DNA from: UBA5018 sp947463165
GTDB taxonomy: Bacteria > Cyanobacteriota > Cyanobacteriia > PCC-6307 > Cyanobiaceae
NCBI GenBank assembly: GCA_943371245.1
Contig: CALRTY020000017.1
Coordinates: 1-64,000 of the forward strand
Length of the DNA: 64,000 nucleotides
Direction of reading: 5' to 3'
Positions 35,455 to 43,605 of this stretch are shown here, one piece after another. A model generated the notes under the pieces. It ran no database searches and had not been told where the DNA came from. It was given only the letters and a program-made list of their open reading frames with translations. Numbering within the stretch: the first letter of the stretch is position 1; each line of letters begins with the position of its first letter. The position numbers and the translations under genes are program-made.

Positions 35455-35752
35455 AGACCAGCTTCTTTGTTCGATCAATCTCGTTGGCAATTATTTTGTT
35501 TTTCACCGCACCCTGCATCACTAAATCAACTTTGGCTTGAAAGATATTTCTAAAGGCCTCGCGAGCGTCAAGAAAGACGTGGAAGCGCTTGGTAATTTCC
35601 ACTGGGCCAAACTCAACAAGAAGATCGATGTCGCTTTCTCCAGGATTAAAGTCGTTTCTCAAAGCTGAGCCAAAGACAAACAGCCGTTCAATCCCATATC
35701 GCTGGCAAGCTGCGGCGATCTCTTCAAGCTTCTCGTCAATGGGGACTGACAT
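35444..35752 (-). CDS. mntA: MntA minimal nucleotidyltransferase antitoxin
   Basis: 102 residues with the nucleotidyltransferase motif FVFGSALRNDF..GESDIDLLVEF (GSx10DxD). In MntA-HepT (type VII) modules, MntA silences the HEPN RNase HepT by adding AMP near its active site. The gene precedes hepT on the same strand; hepT carries a nonsense codon while mntA is open. Confidence 0.87.
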   Translation of the reverse strand: MSVPIDEKLEEIAAACQRYGIERLFVFGSALRNDFNPGESDIDLLVEFGPVEITKRFHVFLDAREAFRNIFQAKVDLVMQGAVKNKIIANEIDRTKKLVYGA

Positions 35753-35828
35753 GACACACCTCCTCAGAACATTGTAACCAGAAACCCAGGGATGCCACCA
35801 CGGGTGACTGCATCAGCACCTCCGGAAC

Positions 35829-35912
35829 GTCAAACGCCAAGATCAGAAGCGGGCAGGCGCCCCAGCATAGAACCCATCCTTAGCTACCGTCTTCTGCATC
35901 TTGATGTTAGCC
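35829..35912 (-). other. attC-like site, family 1 (attC-7)
   Basis: GTCAAACGCCAAGATCAGAAGC on the left; CCGTCTTCTGCATCTTGATGTTAGCC on the right. The arms pair over the AAGAT-CAG-AGC / GCT-CTG-ATCTT region with extra bases on one side, as attC stems do. It provides the stop of the gene at 35907. Confidence 0.8.
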
Positions 35913-36794
35913 AGTTGTCGCAATAGAGTCAGGTTCGTCGAGGCGAATAGCACACTCCACAACAAATAAGATACAGAACTGAACATAGTGCTTATTTGGT
36001 GGCCTCCACGCGCTTGATCTTATTATTCGATCTGCATGATATTTGCCGTCCATAGTCTGTGCAACTGATGGGAGGTTTGACTTGAACTTCATGTACTTTT
36101 TAGCATCTATGCCAAGGGCCAGCACCCGAATGGCATCTTGCATTTGCCTCAAAACTCCCTGAAGCTCTGGATCCCGAAGGCGAAGACGGCTTCCAGACAA
36201 TATACTAACACTAGGGTTATAAGAATATGTCTTGTTACACTCCATTGTCTTCTTCGTGGAATAGCCATTAATCAGCTTTTCATAGGCAATTGCGATCTCG
36301 TCGGTTGCAGTTAAAAAGTCACCCTTTTCCGAGCAGACTTCGGCTTTCTTCAGATGTTCTCGAATATCATCGCTCGAAACATATTCTATCAACGATAAGC
36401 CTTCAAAAGGAATGCCAAAGATCAGTGGGCATGCATCAGCGAAAAAGTTTGTTGCTGCAGTACGATGCGCTTCGATGTCAAGTCTCGATGGGAGTGACCC
36501 ATTATGCTTTAGGGAGACTCTGGCTTTGTTCAGTCTTCTCATGCTCTCCTTTTGAGGAAGAGACTGTCCGTCTAACTTGGGAGAAAGTATGTGCCAATAG
36601 TCCATAAAGCTTGGTTGATTCGAGCCTACATCTAGATGCTCAGCTGAAATCTGAAGAAACATCTCGAGCGCATCGTGAAACATCAACAAAGATGCTGCAG
36701 CAAGAAGCTCTGCCGATCGTGATTGCTCACACGCGTTGTAGTACAGATACTTTGCAAAAGATAGCCTTTGAAGAGTTACATGGCTTATGGTCAT
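35907..36794 (-). CDS. Hypothetical helical cassette protein
   Basis: 295 residues from ATG 36794 (MTISHVTLQRLSFAKYLYYNAC). All-helical: SAELLAAASLLMFHDALEMFLQ, MRRLNKARVSLKHNGSLPS, CSEKGDFLTATDEIAIAYEKLI. The LNKARVSLKHNG segment with Arg and His recalls HEPN-like folds, but the spacing is not diagnostic and I do not assign a family. It fills one cassette between attC sites 36881 and 35829; base composition is lower in GC than the core. Confidence 0.65.
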   Translation of the reverse strand: MTISHVTLQRLSFAKYLYYNACEQSRSAELLAAASLLMFHDALEMFLQISAEHLDVGSNQPSFMDYWHILSPKLDGQSLPQKESMRRLNKARVSLKHNGSLPSRLDIEAHRTAATNFFADACPLIFGIPFEGLSLIEYVSSDDIREHLKKAEVCSEKGDFLTATDEIAIAYEKLINGYSTKKTMECNKTYSYNPSVSILSGSRLRLRDPELQGVLRQMQDAIRVLALGIDAKKYMKFKSNLPSVAQTMDGKYHADRIIRSSAWRPPNKHYVQFCILFVVECAIRLDEPDSIATTG

Positions 36795-36880
36795 TTGATG
36801 GTCTCCTTGGTATCTCAACTATAGCGATCCATGGCAGGAGGCAAAAGATAGTGCCATGAGCGCATGAAGGCCCCGGGTCT

Positions 36881-36970
36881 GGCTAACGCTGCCCCTGAGT
36901 GGCAGGCAAGAAGCTATTGCCATGGAAGCAGACTCGACGGCGGCCTGTCCACTCCAGGGGCTTGTTCGAA
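36881..36970 (-). other. attC-like site, family 2 (attC-8)
   Basis: GCTAACGCTGCCCCTGAGTGGC and GGCCTGTCCACTCCAGGGGCTTGTTCGAAG. CCCCTGAGTGG pairs with CCACTCCAGGGG, the clearest hairpin of this family. Confidence 0.75.
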
Positions 36971-37211
36971 GTGTCACATTTGCCAGCTTGCCTCACCAAG
37001 CATCTGCTTTCACCGAGTAGCTTTCCGTAGAGAATAATTGACTCCAACTCTAGGGCCGGGATTTTACATCCTGGAAGCGATGCAAATACGCAATGCTGAT
37101 GTGCTAATTCACGCCTATCGCCTTTTGCGCCACAACGGGTTTAGTATTAACTCAAGCGAGTCAAGTCAACGTGAATGGGGATCCTGTACACTCACGCAAA
37201 ATCTTAGTGCG

Positions 37212-37838
37212 ATGACCAGCACAGGTCGTGGTCGAGGGGCAACCTACGCTGAAAGTACAAAGCTCCAGATTATTCGGGCAGTACTGAAGCAGCCGGGACG
37301 TACCGGAAGGCAGATTGCCGAGTCTCTTGGTCTTGACCGTTCAAGAGTCAACTCATTTCTTTATAGCGAAGGGAAAAGGCGCTTCGGCTTAACGGAAGCC
37401 AACTGGCGGTGGTATCCAGGCAGAGCACATGAACCTTGGGTGCCCAGTAACCGGCCGACAGAACCAGCATATCGGGATCATCGAGTGGTCGAACAGACAG
37501 AAAGCGTATGCGCGATTCTGTCGAGAATGAGCATTACAAATGCGACACTGAAGATTCGCACTCTTTCACTAACACTTGTTGAGCTTGCATTTGGTGAAGA
37601 TGAATATCCAGCTTTGGACGAACGCCTGCAGGCTGAGTTGATAATTAGGAAGAAGTCCCTGGAATCAGCCTCCAAAGAAATTCAGGTGGTTAGGCATGGT
37701 TCAAGTCGTTGGGCGTGGGTCATTATTGTCGTTCTTGGAGCTTGGGTGCTGATGTTGTTGAGCAATCAGAAACCAGAAAATAACCAGAATAATCTCCAGC
37801 AGCCAGGTGAAGCTGAGCGGGTGTTGCCCGGACAGTAA
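37212..37838 (+). CDS. Winged-helix protein with C-terminal membrane anchor
   Basis: About 208 residues from ATG 37212 (MTSTGRGRGATYAES). Residues 10-60 look like a winged helix (LQIIRAVLKQPGRTGRQIAESLGLDRSRVNSFLYSEG). Near the C-terminus a basic region precedes one transmembrane helix (WAWVIIVVLGAWVLMLLS) and a short polar tail. It could be a membrane-bound regulator or a defence-linked sensor; unknown. It is on the plus strand inside a cassette whose attC sites (36881, 37915) are minus. The 58 residues of the longer frame are not credible. Confidence 0.6.
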   Translation: MTSTGRGRGATYAESTKLQIIRAVLKQPGRTGRQIAESLGLDRSRVNSFLYSEGKRRFGLTEANWRWYPGRAHEPWVPSNRPTEPAYRDHRVVEQTESVCAILSRMSITNATLKIRTLSLTLVELAFGEDEYPALDERLQAELIIRKKSLESASKEIQVVRHGSSRWAWVIIVVLGAWVLMLLSNQKPENNQNNLQQPGEAERVLPGQ

Positions 37839-37914
37839 GGAAGCGAGTTCCGCAATGCATCATAGAGCCACAACCAAGAAAGATAAAAAGACGAGGTATA
37901 GATCTTATCGATCC

Positions 37915-38005
37915 TTCGAACGCTGCTCCTCAGTGGCGGGCAAGAAGCTATTGCTAACTAAGCAGAACTGTCGGTGCCCTGTCCACTCCAGGGGCTTGTT
38001 CGAAG
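37915..38005 (-). other. attC-like site, family 2 (attC-9)
   Basis: TTCGAACGCTGCTCCTCAGTGGCGGGCAAG at left and GCCCTGTCCACTCCAGGGGCTTGTTCGAAG at right; nearly the same arms as 36881-36970, with both cores of the TTCGAAC type. Confidence 0.75.
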
Positions 38006-38339
38006 GTGCCGCTTCTCATAATGCAGCGATTGCGGATCTTTGCCTCGCCAGCAGAGCTCATGATACCTCAGCCTCACTTTGCAGTGCGCTACAGGCAAAT
38101 GAATCGCATGACTCTGTAGACAAGTAAGGAGCGGTCTGTGCAATATATATTGAGAATGAGTAAGCTAGACTACCTGAAGTCGAGAGACAGCCTATATGTC
38201 GCGAGATGGTTACAGGCTTGAGTTTTCAAACAGGGATGCAGCAAGGCGTGATTTCATTGGTGAAGCAATGCCCAGATCTCGCTTACAGGTTTACTGAGAA
38301 CCTGAGTTGATGGCGACTATAATTCGAGCAATGAAAAAT
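38006..38339. other. Non-coding cassette trailer
   Basis: 334 bp between attC-9 and the stop of the zincin-like gene. No ORF with plausible start and composition and no further attC-like site seen. Confidence 0.5.
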
Positions 38340-39347
38340 TTATTCGGGGAAATAACATCTTTCTTCTATCGCCTGAATTATCTGACCATCTGTCAAATGA
38401 GTTTCTGCTAAAAGCGCCTCCTTCTCAATTGCATGATCCTGAACATCATAGGCATCCGATATATGCTTTAATTCATCTGGTGTCAATGACTTGTCAGAGA
38501 GCAGGGGTGAATCAACAAGATGGAATTGACCCCACTGGTCATCCTTGGTCTTCACTGCTGAACATGCTTGCACTAGATGCCATGCTTCGTGCCTGATCGT
38601 CGCCTCCTTGGATGTGAAGAGTTGATCATCGTGAACAGCAGTACATAGCTGCAAGGTATTAATCGACGAGTCGTAGTATCCATATAGATCACCACAGTCA
38701 AAATGCTTGATCTTGATAGTTGTTCCTGTTTTTGCGACTGCCGCCAGGACTGGGTTTGCTTTGATTGTTGACTCTACTGTTGTTGTGTGAATGGCAAAAC
38801 CAGTAGTCAAGAGAAGACCTAGAATAGCAATTGCCGCAAAGACATGGTTAGGTCTAATCCGTCGTTTCTGGATTTCTGTTGGTTCTTGCTGCCCTGATCC
38901 TGTAGGCAGTTCATCTACTGGAGAAATTTCCTGGGAAGTCCGCCTTTGAATTGGAGACTGGTCACCTCGTGAAATCCTCAAAGCATTATCTCTAAGATGC
39001 TTTACCGAAAAGTATCCACACCCATACATTGCGGCGAGGCATCCTAAGGAGAGCAGAAATTCGGAGATTGAATTATCCTGATAGTTGTTACCAGTAAATC
39101 CTTCAATAAAACCAATAACGATGCCCCACAAGAGGGATGCGCTGCCAAGGCCAGCAAAAGTGTATAGAAGCGGTCTCCACGTCCTGCGAGTTAGGCAGTA
39201 AAAGGGAATTGTAAGAACTGACAATATGACAAAGAGGACTGCCCATTGCCAGGGCTTATCGCTTGACCTGCGACGCAGTAGAAGCTGGTTCACATCCGAT
39301 AGAGAAATGCTTATATTCAGAGTAATGTCACTTATGGACCCTGTCAA
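38340..39347 (-). CDS. Membrane protein with zincin-like HExxH variant
   Basis: 335 residues: three hydrophobic helices in the first 115 residues (WAVLFVILSVLTIPFYCL, GSASLLWGIVIGF, FLLSLGCLAAMYGCGYF), a polar linker, a fourth helix (FAAIAILGLLLTTGFAI), then an extracytoplasmic domain with IRHEAWHLVQ (253-257 HEAWH), the metal-binding HExxH pattern of zinc peptidases, and cysteines in HFDCGDLYG and QLCTAV. The third zinc ligand is not obvious. Function unknown. Cassette gene followed by attC-9. Confidence 0.65.
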   Translation of the reverse strand: MTGSISDITLNISISLSDVNQLLLRRRSSDKPWQWAVLFVILSVLTIPFYCLTRRTWRPLLYTFAGLGSASLLWGIVIGFIEGFTGNNYQDNSISEFLLSLGCLAAMYGCGYFSVKHLRDNALRISRGDQSPIQRRTSQEISPVDELPTGSGQQEPTEIQKRRIRPNHVFAAIAILGLLLTTGFAIHTTTVESTIKANPVLAAVAKTGTTIKIKHFDCGDLYGYYDSSINTLQLCTAVHDDQLFTSKEATIRHEAWHLVQACSAVKTKDDQWGQFHLVDSPLLSDKSLTPDELKHISDAYDVQDHAIEKEALLAETHLTDGQIIQAIEERCYFPE

Positions 39348-39483
39348 TCTCAGATCACGGAGACCTGCAAGCCTTCGGACGAACTGCTCTGTCTGGCGGG
39401 CTTTAAATATGCATCAACTGTAGCCTCATGGCTACGGCCATGCAGCGCTGCTTTGCCGGCCCCCATCAAGGTCAACGCATCCT

Positions 39484-39636
39484 TCGAACGCTACATGGGT
39501 GGTTTCCGAGAACCACCGTGGCGCTCATGCTGCTTTCCGTGAACCACTTGCACGCAGCAAAGCCAACCCTAGCAACTGCAGGCGCTTTCGGTAATATGTG
39601 TTCACCGCGAACAGTGGTTATCGGACCCGTTATCCA
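39484..39636 (-). repeat. Long (153 bp) attC-like repeat, copy 2
   Basis: TCGAACGCTACATGGG to CCCGTTATCC; partner of 29321-29472. Contains the hairpin GGTGGTT-TCCGAG-AACCACC near its left end. Confidence 0.5.
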
Positions 39637-39700
39637 TTTGTAGCGGCTGGTACGAACCGCCACGCAGGCCGAGAAGAGTGGCCAGCATTGAAAGGCAGGC

Positions 39701-39931
39701 ATGACAGAATCTATAGGTATACCCCTACGGCAAATGAATCTTGCCTATTACCTCTATGGCGGGCTTGGGAATACCTGCATGGCTAGACTAACCGTATGTC
39801 GACAAGATTTCTTCGACGATTTAGGTAAACAATCGGAGAAATCCGAGAGATGTCAATCACATGCAGGAGTTTCTGGCGAACCTTCTCATGGCCTAGGCTT
39901 TGTTTTTCCGATCCTTCGAACGATTTGCTGA
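39701..39931 (+). CDS. Doubtful small ORF in cassette
   Basis: 76 codons (MTESIGIPLRQMNLAYYLYGG). No family seen. It is the only frame of note between the repeat at 39484 and attC at 40052; it may be a decayed cassette gene. The minus strand shows nothing better. Confidence 0.25.
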   Translation: MTESIGIPLRQMNLAYYLYGGLGNTCMARLTVCRQDFFDDLGKQSEKSERCQSHAGVSGEPSHGLGFVFPILRTIC

Positions 39932-40051
39932 GCCGCAACGCCGTTCGAGACGAACGACGTTCGGCTCGCAGGCGTTTGTCGGCTCGAGCATGCTGTTGCT
40001 TTGCCGTGCAGTAATTCTAAGCACCCACCACAACCGTGAAATCACGGTCAA

Positions 40052-40137
40052 AGCAACGCTCCACATCAGAAGCGGGGAGGATCTCTAAGCAGCAAAGAAA
40101 GCTGACGGAGCCCGTCTTCTGCATGTGGATGTTAGAA
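40052..40137 (-). other. attC-like site, family 1 (attC-11)
   Basis: AGCAACGCTCCACATCAGAAGCGGGG and CCCGTCTTCTGCATGTGGATGTTAGAA. CCACATCAGAAG pairs with CTTCTGCATGTGG, a compensated change relative to the AAGATC/ATCTT arms of its relatives. It supplies the stop of the TIGR02391 gene. Confidence 0.85.
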
Positions 40138-40959
40138 TTTCCCTTGACAGACATCCTTGGCGCGAATTGCCGAATCAAGTCTTCGATGAACTAGTGAAAC
40201 CAGTGAGAGAATATCTAGCGCATCTTGCTCCTCGATCTTCCAAGTGATCTTCGGTGCATGAGCTGTAGTATTCCTAAAGGTCCCGAAAAGCCCCTTTAGT
40301 AGATTTATAAATCCTTTCTGTTCACTCTTTTCGCTCTCTGTGCGAAGAGAGCTCAGTGCAAGATGTGGGATAGACGACTTAAATGAAAATGCTTGTTCTA
40401 CAAGTTCAGATCCGTCTATGGTCAAACCGGATAGGCTGCGAATCTTGTCTGCAACGCTCTTAGTGGCCTCAAAGACAGCATGGAAGTAATTGTCAACTAG
40501 TAGCTCATCGCGGCAGTAGTTAAGAACATCTGGGTGTACTCTTCGAATCAGCAGATCTTGCCGCAGCCTGGACGCCCTAGCATTAGCCTCGCAATGAGTC
40601 TCTACGCTTTCAGTATGATGCAACTTGCCATTCTCTCGCAGCTCATAACCAGCAAATGCCAAGACATGATTCAGCCTTGATCTAGTCTCTTCGAACCATT
40701 CTTGAGCATTATGGTATCGAACAGGATCCATGGAGTGCTGTATAAAAGCGGCGACATTATCTCCGCACCTATCGGCGGATTGTTTTTCTTTTAGGGCTTC
40801 GTAGATCCGCTCTCGTTTCGAGAGCGATGGATTGATGTCTTGAATATTGCAATCGAGCAAGTAACGGCTAATCTTTGAGCCCGAGAGACCGTCATTTGTT
40901 GCGCCTAGCACACCCGAAATTGATTGCAAAATACTAGACTCAAAGCAATCTATTGGCAT
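40132..40959 (-). CDS. TIGR02391 (Ymh-like) HEPN-family protein
   Basis: 275 residues. The C-terminal half matches TIGR02391/Hypoth_Ymh: RRVHPDVLNYCRDELLVDNYFHAVFEATKSVADKIRSLSGLTIDGSELV, PHLALSSLRTESEKSEQKGFINLLKGLFGTFRNTTAHAPKI. RNTTAH (R229, H234) is an Rx4H motif of HEPN ribonucleases; members are linked to abortive infection. The N-terminal 130 residues are a separate helical region. It ends in attC-11; with the 106-residue gene upstream it forms one cassette. Confidence 0.8.
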   Translation of the reverse strand: MPIDCFESSILQSISGVLGATNDGLSGSKISRYLLDCNIQDINPSLSKRERIYEALKEKQSADRCGDNVAAFIQHSMDPVRYHNAQEWFEETRSRLNHVLAFAGYELRENGKLHHTESVETHCEANARASRLRQDLLIRRVHPDVLNYCRDELLVDNYFHAVFEATKSVADKIRSLSGLTIDGSELVEQAFSFKSSIPHLALSSLRTESEKSEQKGFINLLKGLFGTFRNTTAHAPKITWKIEEQDALDILSLVSLVHRRLDSAIRAKDVCQGKF

Positions 40960-41060
40960 TTTCCTCTATGGCACCAATCGACTGGCGTGATTCAGATATG
41001 GAAGATAGCGACTTGGGTAAGCCATGGTCGTGCTTATGGATGGGCATCTCATTGTACGCT

Positions 41061-41381
41061 TCATGGAAGCGGTTTATTGCGGACGTTCTCCAAGGCATTC
41101 GGATGACTGTTTGCGTATGGATAGGCTACGCCTTGTTCGATATCGTCGCTGCCAACAATGTGGAGGGTCACTGCCGAGAGTGGTGAAAGAGATGAGTCTT
41201 GCTTCATGACAAGCTGAATGCCTTGCCAAATCTCCTCCCGGTTCTCAGTCTCAAGAACCAATGAGCTTGTTTCAACGTAAGTCCATCCTGACTGAATCAA
41301 TGCCGATATTAGATACTGGTACTCGTTTGTACTGCCAGTCGAGTAATCAAGAGTCAAGCTTGCGCGATAGGTGCGAGGCAT
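41061..41381 (-). CDS. Small conserved-looking cassette protein of unknown function
   Basis: 106 residues: YRASLTLDYSTGSTNEYQYLISALIQSGWTYVETSSLVLET, then IWQGIQLVMKQ and LSAVTLHIVGSDDI. The beta-alpha-beta pattern recalls small ferredoxin-like folds (VapD or Cas2-like nucleases), but no catalytic motif is clear. It lies between attC-12 and the TIGR02391 gene, about 100 bp upstream of the latter on the same strand. Confidence 0.6.
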   Translation of the reverse strand: MPRTYRASLTLDYSTGSTNEYQYLISALIQSGWTYVETSSLVLETENREEIWQGIQLVMKQDSSLSPLSAVTLHIVGSDDIEQGVAYPYANSHPNALENVRNKPLP

Positions 41382-41407
41382 GTGGTTCTCCTTATGATTT
41401 GGATAAG

Positions 41408-41467
41408 TCTAACGCAAAGTTCAGCGGGCTGAGCGTAGCGAAGCTCCGCTGGAACGTTGAGTTAGGC
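41408..41467 (-). other. Canonical short attC site (attC-12)
   Basis: 60 bp. On the minus strand it starts GCCTAACTCAACGTTCCAGCGG and ends CCGCTGAACTTTGCGTTAGA: R'' GCCTAAC, L'' and L' arms pairing over CCGCTG/CAGCGG with extrahelical bases, R' GTTAGA. This is the classic size and form of attC sites in mobile integrons. Confidence 0.93.
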
Positions 41468-41504
41468 GAGTATATTGTGTTAAAAAATTTGCAGGGTACG
41501 CAGC

Positions 41505-42020
41505 TTACAAATTAAGTTCTGTATTTAATTGCTTTACCCAAGTATTTATCCTTTCAGAAGTTAGTTCTGGTTGACGATCCTCGTCAATTGCCAGACCAAT
41601 AAAATGATTTTCATCCACCAAAGCGCGAGACGCTGTAAAGTGATAGCCAGAAGTTGACCAATGCCCGACAATGACAGCACCGCGAACTTCGATAATATCG
41701 CGTAATTTACCCATAGCATCACAAAAATATTCTGCATAATCTCCCTGATCTCCACACCCAAATAATGCAACCTGTTTATTGTCAAAATCTATTTCTGTTA
41801 GAGTGGGCAGGAAATCATTCCAATCGCTTTGACATTCACCGTAATACCATGTAGGAATGCCGAGCAATAGAATGCTAAACCTGTCTAAATCTTCTCTACT
41901 GCTTTTAGCAATATCATAGACCTCAGCAACTTCACGACCACCTAATTGTTTTTGAATCATTTTGGCAATTTTTTCTGTATTTCCCGTGTCACTGCCAAAA
42001 AAAATCCCAATTCTCGCCAT
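41505..42020 (-). CDS. isiB: Flavodoxin (IsiB/FldA type) in the first cassette
   Basis: 171 residues, long-chain flavodoxin: phosphate loop FFGSDTGNTEKIAKM, 50s loop LLGIPTWYYGECQSDW, 90s loop LFGCGDQGDYAEYFCDAMG, and the long-chain insert with GHWSTSGYHFTASRALVDENHFIGLAID. It carries FMN and replaces ferredoxin under iron shortage in photosynthetic electron transfer. It is lower in GC than the core genes, has its own attC (41408) and is the cassette nearest intI, where newly captured cassettes are normally placed. Confidence 0.93.
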   Translation of the reverse strand: MARIGIFFGSDTGNTEKIAKMIQKQLGGREVAEVYDIAKSSREDLDRFSILLLGIPTWYYGECQSDWNDFLPTLTEIDFDNKQVALFGCGDQGDYAEYFCDAMGKLRDIIEVRGAVIVGHWSTSGYHFTASRALVDENHFIGLAIDEDRQPELTSERINTWVKQLNTELNL

Positions 42021-42075
42021 TTTATGCCTCCAAAATAAAGAACTTTAAAACCAACGAGCAGACTCAATTGATTGA

Positions 42076-42240
42076 ACATCTAACAGTGTTTTGGCGGTCC
42101 GCAGAAGCTGCCGCCGAGGCGACTTTTGCCGCATAAGCTACCGATCCTTTCACCTCCTGGCAAACAACTCTCTAATGAGAGCACGATTACCGCAGCCCCC
42201 CCCACTCCGTCATGGTTTGTTACGCGGTCCGCATAACATC
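42076..42240. other. Candidate attI region next to intI 3' end
   Basis: Starts TCTAACAGTG and ends with the near-perfect palindrome GTTACGCGGTCCGCATAAC (42220-42238), 10 bp from the intI stop. The motif GGCGGTCCGC recurs at 42092. Position between the intI stop and the first cassette is what an inverted-type integron would have for attI; function not proven. Confidence 0.5.
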
Positions 42241-42248
42241 CCAGAGCA

Positions 42249-43223
42249 TCAGAGCAGGTCAGCGGGGCTGCGGACCCCTGACGGACAGCTGTTTAACACA
42301 TGGGTGTAGATCATGGTCGTCTTCACATCGCTGTGACCCAGAAGCTCCTGAATCGTGCGAATGTCGGCGCCCTGCTCCAGCAGGTGCGTGGCGAACGAAT
42401 GGCGGAAGCTGTGGCAGGTGGCTGGCTTGCTGATCCACGCCGCCTGCACGGCAGCACGCACGGCCCGCTGCACAAGGCTCGGATCCAGGTGGTGCCTCCC
42501 CTCCAGTCTCTGGTGGGGATCCCGCCAGCGGCGGCCCTGGGGGAACAGCCATTGCCAGGCCCATTCCCTTGCCGCATTCCGGTATTTCCGCTCCAGGGCA
42601 TGGAGTAGCTCCACCGTGCCCCAGCCCGCCGCCAGATCGGCCTGATGCACGCCCCTCAAGCCCTGCATGTGCCGTTGCAAGGGCTCCACCAGGCTGTCGG
42701 GCAGCATGGTGCGGCGGTCCTTGTCCCCCTTGCCGCAGCGCACCGTGATGCAGCGCTGCTCCAGGTCCACATCCTTGATCCGCAGCCGCAGCGCCTCCAT
42801 CAGTCTCAGGCCACTGCCATAGAGCAGTTGGGCCACCAGGGCCTCGGTTCCATCCAGATGGCCAAGCACGGCCCTGACCTCACCCACCGTGAACACCACG
42901 GGAAGGCGCTGACGCCTGCGGGCCCGGATCACGCCCTCCAGGTTCCCCACATCCCCACCCAGCACGGTGCGATAGAGAAACAGCAAGGCTGCCAGCGCCT
43001 GGTTCTGCGTGGTGGCACTCACCCTCTCCTCTGTCGCCAGATGGCTCAGGAACGCATTGATCTCGGCTTCCCCCATCGCGCGCGGATGACGCATCCGGTG
43101 GAAGCGCAGGAACTGCCGCAGCCAGTGCTCATAGCTCGACACCGTGCGGCGAGCGTAGTGGCGTGCCTGCAGTTCCTCCCGGTAGCGCTGGATCAGGCCC
43201 GGCGGGCGGTTCGGGTTGGTCAT
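42249..43223 (-). CDS. intI: Integron integrase IntI
   Basis: 324 residues, tyrosine recombinase. Catalytic set: R140 (GSGLRLMEALRL), K165 (GKGDKDR), H271 and R274 (CHSFRHSFATHLL), H297 (LLGHSDV), Y306 (MIYTHVL). The integron-specific insert is present at about 208-232 (ALERKYRNAAREWAWQWLFPQ), which separates IntI from XerC/D and phage integrases. It binds folded single-stranded attC bottom strands and recombines them with attI. High GC. It points the same way as the cassettes, with its 3' end toward the array. Confidence 0.96.
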   Translation of the reverse strand: MTNPNRPPGLIQRYREELQARHYARRTVSSYEHWLRQFLRFHRMRHPRAMGEAEINAFLSHLATEERVSATTQNQALAALLFLYRTVLGGDVGNLEGVIRARRRQRLPVVFTVGEVRAVLGHLDGTEALVAQLLYGSGLRLMEALRLRIKDVDLEQRCITVRCGKGDKDRRTMLPDSLVEPLQRHMQGLRGVHQADLAAGWGTVELLHALERKYRNAAREWAWQWLFPQGRRWRDPHQRLEGRHHLDPSLVQRAVRAAVQAAWISKPATCHSFRHSFATHLLEQGADIRTIQELLGHSDVKTTMIYTHVLNSCPSGVRSPADLL

Positions 43224-43330
43224 CGATGGAATGCTTGTGCACCAATGGAGTGTTCCCCCATTGCGATAACCATCAGCAACAGCTGTTCACAACATGGACG
43301 GGCGATGCTCCTCCGCCCGGCCTGATACGC

Positions 43331-43557
43331 CTAACGCTTTCTTAGGCGGACCCGCATAATACCCCCCTTCTCCGACGTTTTGGCCGTCTAAAAGCAGGAG
43401 GCAAGCATCAGGCACCCGCGAGATCGCTTGCGATGACAAGCGATCTCGCACAAGTCGGAACCATTCCGGGTTTGATAGGCGGGTCCGCCTATAAGGGTTC
43501 GCTGTGTTACAAAAGATCGGCAGGGCTGCACACGCCCCGCAGGCCACGGTTAAGCAC
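43331..43557 (-). repeat. Duplicated integron block, copy 1 (with intI stub)
   Basis: About 225 bp matching 54354-54577. It begins CTAACGCTTTCTTAGGCGGACCCGC, whose reverse complement recurs as GCGGGTCCGCCTATAAG near 43485, contains the perfect inner hairpin GCGAGATCGCTTG...CAAGCGATCTCGC (about 43407-43438), and ends in intI codons. Its ends carry core-like CTAAC and GTTAC, so it may be an old attI or a large attC. Confidence 0.75.
43507..43557 (-). pseudogene. IntI C-terminal stub
   Basis: Sixteen codons VLNRGLRGVCSPADLL plus TAA, equivalent to VLNSCPSGVRSPADLL at the end of the intact IntI. All upstream sequence is lost. It marks a third, older integrase copy. Confidence 0.8.
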
Positions 43558-43605
43558 GAAGCTCGGGGGGCGCTAGGACATCACGGTGATTCAGCCAGCG
43601 CGCCG

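Noticed and set aside
36957..38005. tRNA genes suggested by TTCGAA near GTTCGAA
   Set aside because: The motif is the core of family-2 attC arms; no acceptor stem or anticodon arm fits. I found no tRNA or rRNA in the window.
42249..43223. XerC/XerD or phage-type recombinase
   Set aside because: The insert with ALERKY..EWAWQWLFPQ and the CHSFRHSFATHLLE context are specific to IntI.
43407..43438. Transcription terminator
   Set aside because: The perfect 13-bp hairpin has no T-run and lies inside the duplicated integron block; it is better seen as part of that element.
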